Of a stretch of DNA of 9,285 nucleotides, positions 6,209-9,285 are shown piece by piece. The stretch covers positions 1 through 9,285 of the forward strand of contig CANRMZ010000036.1 in NCBI GenBank assembly GCA_947631885.1. Direction: 5' to 3'. The stretch's first letter is position 1; each line of letters starts with the position of its first letter. The notes under the pieces were generated by a model that worked only from the letters and a program-made list of their open reading frames with translations, was not told the DNA's origin and searched no databases. The stretch is from an uncultured Bacilli bacterium. Lineage in GTDB: Bacteria; Bacillota_I; Bacilli_A; RF39; UBA660. Made by a program: the position numbers and the translations under genes.

Positions 6209-7303
6209 CTAATCTATAATTACAAGTTTATCTAAGGTGTTTAAAATATTATCATCAATTCTTGTTAATTCAACTATTAGACTTTTGCCACTTGCATGGA
6301 TAATATAGGGTTCACCATTGACTTTGCCTAAATATAGCATTACATGACCTGGTCGATATAACAAACATGGCACATATTTTTCAATTAACTTTAGCTTATG
6401 ATTATTTTCCCCATTTAATATAATACCTTTGCCAATACTAATCTTTTGACTTGAAGTATTACGGGGGAAATAAAAGCCAAAGCATCGATAAACATTAGCG
6501 ATGAAACTTGAACAATCAACGCTTTCATCTAAGCCACCCCAACTATAATCTGAATCTTTATATTTTAAAGCTTGGCAAAAAAGATTTTCATAGGTGTACT
6601 CTAAAAAACCAATACGGGCTACTATTTTTGGAATAGTTATTTTAGATATAGCAACTATATTATTAGAATCTTGGATAGGTAAAGCTAATCCATATTCTTC
6701 AACGGTAACATTTATAAGTGGTAAAGTGACACTCATATCTAAGCTTATTTCCCCACATAAATAACTTTTAGCTGTGATTACAATAAAGTTTTGATTATTT
6801 ATAAAATAATTCCAATCTTCTATACTAGCATAGGCCATATTTTCTTTTTCAATCCATCCCACATAAAAGGGACTAATGACAAATGCCCAGGCTCTATCTT
6901 TGCTTTCATGAATTTCTATGACAGGCGTGTTTACTAAAAGCTCACTTTCTTGAATAGTATCAAACTTTTGCAATTCTTGATCATCGTATAGATGCTTATT
7001 CGTTGGAAAAGCTCTTAAATTTGCTCTTTTAACAATTATGCCTTTTTTACCTTGGCTTTCGATTATGTTCTCAAGATTTAAATTATCTAAAATATCTAAA
7101 GTATTTTCTTTAGTATAAACTATATCATTTTCATATTTAGGAAGTTCGGGAAAAGCGTATCCATTAATATATTTTAGGATTTCCTCTTTTGAAAAATAAT
7201 ATAAATTATATAAATCATTATAATCAGGACATCTTTTTTGAATATCTTTATTAATATCCTTAATTTTATCTAAAGACATAATAATATCATCATTTTTGAC
7301 CAT
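6209..7303 (-). CDS. SH3-domain NlpC/P60 family cysteine peptidase
   Basis: 364 residues. The N-terminal helical part (about 1-85) resembles the stabilising domain that precedes SH3 in this type of NlpC/P60 protein. An SH3-like domain follows (about 88-157: VKRANLRAFPTN, FDTIQESELL, WAFVISPFYVGWI), then a second beta-rich segment. The catalytic domain runs from about 236: YSWGG (253-257), VDCSSF with nucleophile Cys264, PRNTSSQ (280-286), RPGHVMLYLG with His320, and IIHASGK with His336 as the third polar residue. The complete Cys-His-His set suggests an active endopeptidase cutting gamma-D-glutamyl-diamino-acid bonds in cell-wall peptides, as in YkfC/endopeptidase II-type enzymes. No signal peptide is seen, which fits intracellular recycling of muropeptides rather than wall remodelling, though export by another route cannot be excluded. 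The ATG has GAAGGG about 6 bases upstream. It is transcribed away from the CpaB-like pair. Confidence 0.88.
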   Translation of the reverse strand: MVKNDDIIMSLDKIKDINKDIQKRCPDYNDLYNLYYFSKEEILKYINGYAFPELPKYENDIVYTKENTLDILDNLNLENIIESQGKKGIIVKRANLRAFPTNKHLYDDQELQKFDTIQESELLVNTPVIEIHESKDRAWAFVISPFYVGWIEKENMAYASIEDWNYFINNQNFIVITAKSYLCGEISLDMSVTLPLINVTVEEYGLALPIQDSNNIVAISKITIPKIVARIGFLEYTYENLFCQALKYKDSDYSWGGLDESVDCSSFIANVYRCFGFYFPRNTSSQKISIGKGIILNGENNHKLKLIEKYVPCLLYRPGHVMLYLGKVNGEPYIIHASGKSLIVELTRIDDNILNTLDKLVIID

Positions 7304-7329
7304 ATTTTTCCCTTCTTTCCAAATTAATT

Positions 7330-7344
7330 TTACTATATTAGTAA
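7330..7344. repeat. Inverted repeat TTACTA-N3-TAGTAA between divergent promoters
   Basis: Perfect 6-base arms around TAT. It sits between the start of the NlpC/P60 gene and the -35 region of the CpaB-like operon, and next to a second palindrome TAATTTAAATTA at 7342-7353. The position suits an operator, but in DNA this rich in A+T short palindromes also arise by chance. Confidence 0.4.
7332..7337 (-). promoter_or_regulatory. Possible -10 box for the NlpC/P60 gene
   Basis: The minus strand reads TATAGT, 28 bases before the ATG, a five-of-six match to the -10 consensus. No convincing -35 box is found at 16-18 bases. It lies inside the inverted repeat at 7330-7344. Weak on its own; the divergent arrangement demands a promoter somewhere in 7304-7395. 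Confidence 0.35.
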
Positions 7345-7373
7345 TTTAAATTAAAATATTTATATGCTATACT
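7345..7373 (+). promoter_or_regulatory. Promoter of the CpaB-like operon
   Basis: TATACT (7368-7373) is preceded by TGC, forming an extended -10, with a weak -35 match TTTAAA (7345-7350) at 17 bases. Transcription would start near 7380, just before the GAGG ribosome binding site (7383-7386) that serves the ATG at 7396. Confidence 0.6.
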
Positions 7374-7395
7374 TTATTATATGAGGATATGAGAT

Positions 7396-8067
7396 ATGAA
7401 CATTAATAAAAAGGGGATAAACAGTAAAAAAATTGTATTAATAGTTCTATGCTCTATTCTATCTTTAGAGCTAGGTTTTTTCGCAACTATTAACCTCACT
7501 AAAAAAGCCGAGAAAGTAAGCGAAAATGCCGAATATATTACCCTTTTATTTTTAAATAAAAATATAGATAATTCAAAGAAGATAACTGAAGATGATATAA
7601 GTACAATAAAAATAAATAAAATCTATAAAAACTTTGTCACTAATATTATAACTGATTCCAAAAAGATTGTAGGATCTTGTGCAAACGGCAAACTAACAAA
7701 GGGAATGTATTTAAATAATAATAATTTAAAAGAATGTTCCGAAAACAGTGATGTTTATGAAATAACTTTAGAAAATAACCCTATAAATGAATTAATAACA
7801 ATTAATACTCAAGGAGATATATTTGCCTACAAAGATGGTAAGCCAAAGTTTTATGGATGTCTTGTTAATGATATTAATGTAGCTAATGTAAGAGAGGATA
7901 ATAATAAGATAATATTAGAATTAAAAGTTGATAATAATATAAGAAAAGTATTAGAGAAGTCTGATAAAAACTCTAGTGTTAAAATCTTCTTTGTTCCTAA
8001 AGCCTCAGATAATAAAGATGCAACTTTATGTAGCGAAGCTAATTTAGCCATCTTAGAGGATAAATAA
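7396..8067 (+). CDS. Membrane-anchored CpaB-like (SAF-domain) protein 1
   Basis: 223 residues. A short positive N terminus and one membrane helix (about 13-33) put the rest outside the cell. Residues about 47-113 match the SAF-type domain of CpaB/FlgA-like proteins: a strand ITLLFL, the NIDNSKKITEDDI pattern (an 'I..g..It.eDl' element), then DSKKIVGSCANGKLTKGMYL and an Asn-rich loop. Two cysteines, 95 and 114, flank the last hairpin of this domain. The C-terminal region (about 118-223) is beta-rich like the second domain of CpaB proteins but too divergent to name. CpaB proteins assist Flp/Tad pilus assembly; no other Tad gene is in the window, so the role here is inferred only from the fold. 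GAGG lies 9 bases before the ATG. The next gene follows after 9 bases. Confidence 0.72.
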   Translation: MNINKKGINSKKIVLIVLCSILSLELGFFATINLTKKAEKVSENAEYITLLFLNKNIDNSKKITEDDISTIKINKIYKNFVTNIITDSKKIVGSCANGKLTKGMYLNNNNLKECSENSDVYEITLENNPINELITINTQGDIFAYKDGKPKFYGCLVNDINVANVREDNNKIILELKVDNNIRKVLEKSDKNSSVKIFFVPKASDNKDATLCSEANLAILEDK

Positions 8068-8076
8068 GGTGATACT

Positions 8077-8820
8077 ATGAAGAAATTTATCATACCATTT
8101 TTAATTATATTTATAGCTTTTATTGTGGGTATTGGCTCTGGATTTTTAGTAAAGAATAATAATACCAAAACTAATATAGACAATTCAAACGAAGATAAGT
8201 TGCAAGTAACAAAAATCCCTTATGTCAAAGAAGGTATTGGCTATAATGATACAATTAATTTATATAATATTGGTTATCAAGAAGTGCCAAAAGATTTAAT
8301 CAATGAAGAAATAATAACAAGTTTAGATAAACTTTATAACTCTAGTGAAAGTATGTGCATAAAAAAAGATGTTTTTATTCCTCAGAATTCTTTTTTGTAT
8401 AAAGATCAAATAACTTCATGTGATGGAGCTGGCAATATATTTAATTTTCTAGATTCAAATTATTATCCCTTCCTTTTAGAGGTTTCATCAGGTTCTAGAA
8501 AATTAATTAAAGATAACTCTTATATAGATATAAAAATAAATACCATATATGAAGGCAAACGCATCGATAATGTCATAATAGAAAATACGGAAGTCATTAA
8601 AAGATATGATGATAAAGATAACGTTATAAATGATGATAATAGCGATACATATAAAGTTTTAGTTGCCTTGCCAAATGATTATCATAAGATTCTTGAGGAA
8701 GCTAAGATTTCTAAATATACATTAACCGCGATATATAAAAGTGATGATGCTGGTGACATGAAAGTATCTGATTTATTTTCATATGATCTAATTCGAAAAG
8801 ATTATTATCAATTTGATTAA
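8077..8820 (+). CDS. Membrane-anchored CpaB-like (SAF-domain) protein 2
   Basis: 247 residues. An N-terminal membrane helix (about 4-25) and an Asn/Lys-rich linker precede a SAF-type domain at about 50-115: EGIGYNDTINLYNIGYQEVP (an 'I..g..I...dl....vP' element), TSLDKLYNSS, then MCIKKDVFIPQNSFLYKD. Cysteines 94 and 115 occupy the same two places as Cys95 and Cys114 of the upstream protein. The C-terminal part (about 130-247) includes SGSRKLIKDNSYIDIKI, which resembles the region of CpaB-like proteins where the product must be kept in a 'defined' beta domain, and ends in Asp/Lys-rich sequence. AAGGTGAT overlaps the stop codon of the upstream gene and sits just before the ATG, so translation is coupled. 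The two are diverged paralogues and probably form a complex or act in the same envelope machine. The gene ends 5 bases from the convergent HAD gene. Confidence 0.7.
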   Translation: MKKFIIPFLIIFIAFIVGIGSGFLVKNNNTKTNIDNSNEDKLQVTKIPYVKEGIGYNDTINLYNIGYQEVPKDLINEEIITSLDKLYNSSESMCIKKDVFIPQNSFLYKDQITSCDGAGNIFNFLDSNYYPFLLEVSSGSRKLIKDNSYIDIKINTIYEGKRIDNVIIENTEVIKRYDDKDNVINDDNSDTYKVLVALPNDYHKILEEAKISKYTLTAIYKSDDAGDMKVSDLFSYDLIRKDYYQFD

Positions 8821-8825
8821 CTTTT

Positions 8826-9285
8826 TTATACTATGTCTTGAACATTTATTGCTTTAATATTATTTTTCCTTAGCATATCAACAACTTCATCAAGATCATC
8901 TATAAATAAAATCTCATTTGATTCACAATTATTTATTTTTTTAATGATTTCTACTCCTATTAACTTAAATTCTTGAGAAGAGGTGGCAATTACCTCAATA
9001 TCATCTCCATAGTATTTGCTAACAAAAGCTTGTTTAGCCTTTAAATGAAATGTAAATTTCATTCCTGATAAACAGTACATTTTTATATTCTTTTTTCTTA
9101 GTACAGTAACAAGCTCATATAACCTTTCTGATCTAGTACAAGGTTCTATATCATCATAAAAATGCTCAGGATATTTATAAGCCTTTTCATAAAAACTAAT
9201 GAAGTTTTCTTCACTAACATTGCGATGATTAGAAAAGTCCTTATCTTTGTGAATTGCCAAAGTTGCATCAAAATCAAATATTGCT
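8826..9285 (-). CDS. HAD-family hydrolase, 5' end missing
   Basis: The frame is open to the right edge, so the true start is outside the window. The codons before the internal TTG at 9260 encode IFDFDAT (9261-9281), the HAD motif I DxDxT with both aspartates, which shows that the gene begins further upstream. Motif II is CLSGM (the Ser), motif III a lysine in HLKAKQAF, and motif IV LFIDDLDEV near the C terminus. All four HAD elements are therefore present in about 153 visible codons. Little sequence separates the motifs, so there is at most a small cap domain. HAD enzymes are mostly phosphatases acting on small phosphorylated molecules; the substrate cannot be told. The gene converges with the CpaB-like operon, and no hairpin terminator lies in the 5-base gap. 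Confidence 0.8.
   Translation of the reverse strand, partial: AIFDFDATLAIHKDKDFSNHRNVSEENFISFYEKAYKYPEHFYDDIEPCTRSERLYELVTVLRKKNIKMYCLSGMKFTFHLKAKQAFVSKYYGDDIEVIATSSQEFKLIGVEIIKKINNCESNEILFIDDLDEVVDMLRKNNIKAINVQDIV

Noticed and set aside
7851..8183. Minus-strand open frame across the CpaB-like junction
   Set aside because: It is antisense to two genes with clear start signals and domain patterns, and has no supporting motif.
8818..8830. Terminator at the convergent junction
   Set aside because: There is a run of six T after the stop codon but no stem before it in either direction.
1..9285. Mycoplasma-type code in which TGA is tryptophan
   Set aside because: Every gene is open over its full expected length with TGG tryptophans, and the GH10-like and zeta-like genes end sensibly at TGA, so the standard bacterial code fits.

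Overview
The window is strongly AT-rich, with short intergenic gaps, clear AGGAGG-type ribosome binding sites, TTG starts, TATAAT-type and extended -10 promoters, and TGA used as a stop while tryptophans are read from TGG. This suggests a low-GC Gram-positive (Bacillota), perhaps one of the uncultured small-genome gut Bacilli. The lineage is an inference from composition and gene style only. No rRNA, tRNA, CRISPR array or insertion sequence is visible.

Layout. Positions 1-7303 are one co-directional minus-strand block. In transcription order it holds: a cytosolic SH3-NlpC/P60 peptidase (7303-6209); an M3-like HEFAH zinc metallopeptidase (6148-4841); a four-gene unit of a small CBU_0592-like membrane protein, a zeta-toxin-like P-loop protein, a 41-residue gene that overlaps the zeta gene, and a membrane-anchored cyclophilin-like protein (4767-3099); an unrecognised 230-residue protein closed by an intrinsic terminator (3033-2341); a GH10 xylanase-like enzyme without a signal peptide (2276-1137); and an acyl-CoA synthetase that starts with TTG and runs off the left edge (1076-1). 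Most of these have their own recognisable promoter.

On the plus strand, a divergent promoter region (7304-7395) drives a two-gene operon (7396-8820). Both products are membrane-anchored CpaB-like proteins with a SAF-type domain and an equivalent pair of cysteines. The operon runs head-on, with a 5-base gap, into a HAD-family hydrolase gene on the minus strand that is cut by the right edge.

How the genes fit together. There is no single obvious pathway. The envelope and secretion theme (two CpaB-like proteins, NlpC/P60, cyclophilin-like, small membrane protein) and the cytosolic catabolic theme (GH10-like, metallopeptidase, acyl-CoA ligase) lie side by side. The observations most worth following are the hidden 41-residue gene behind the zeta-like kinase, the apparently permuted motif order in that kinase, a C-terminal tail shared by two unrelated proteins, and the isolated cysteine-paired CpaB-like duo.
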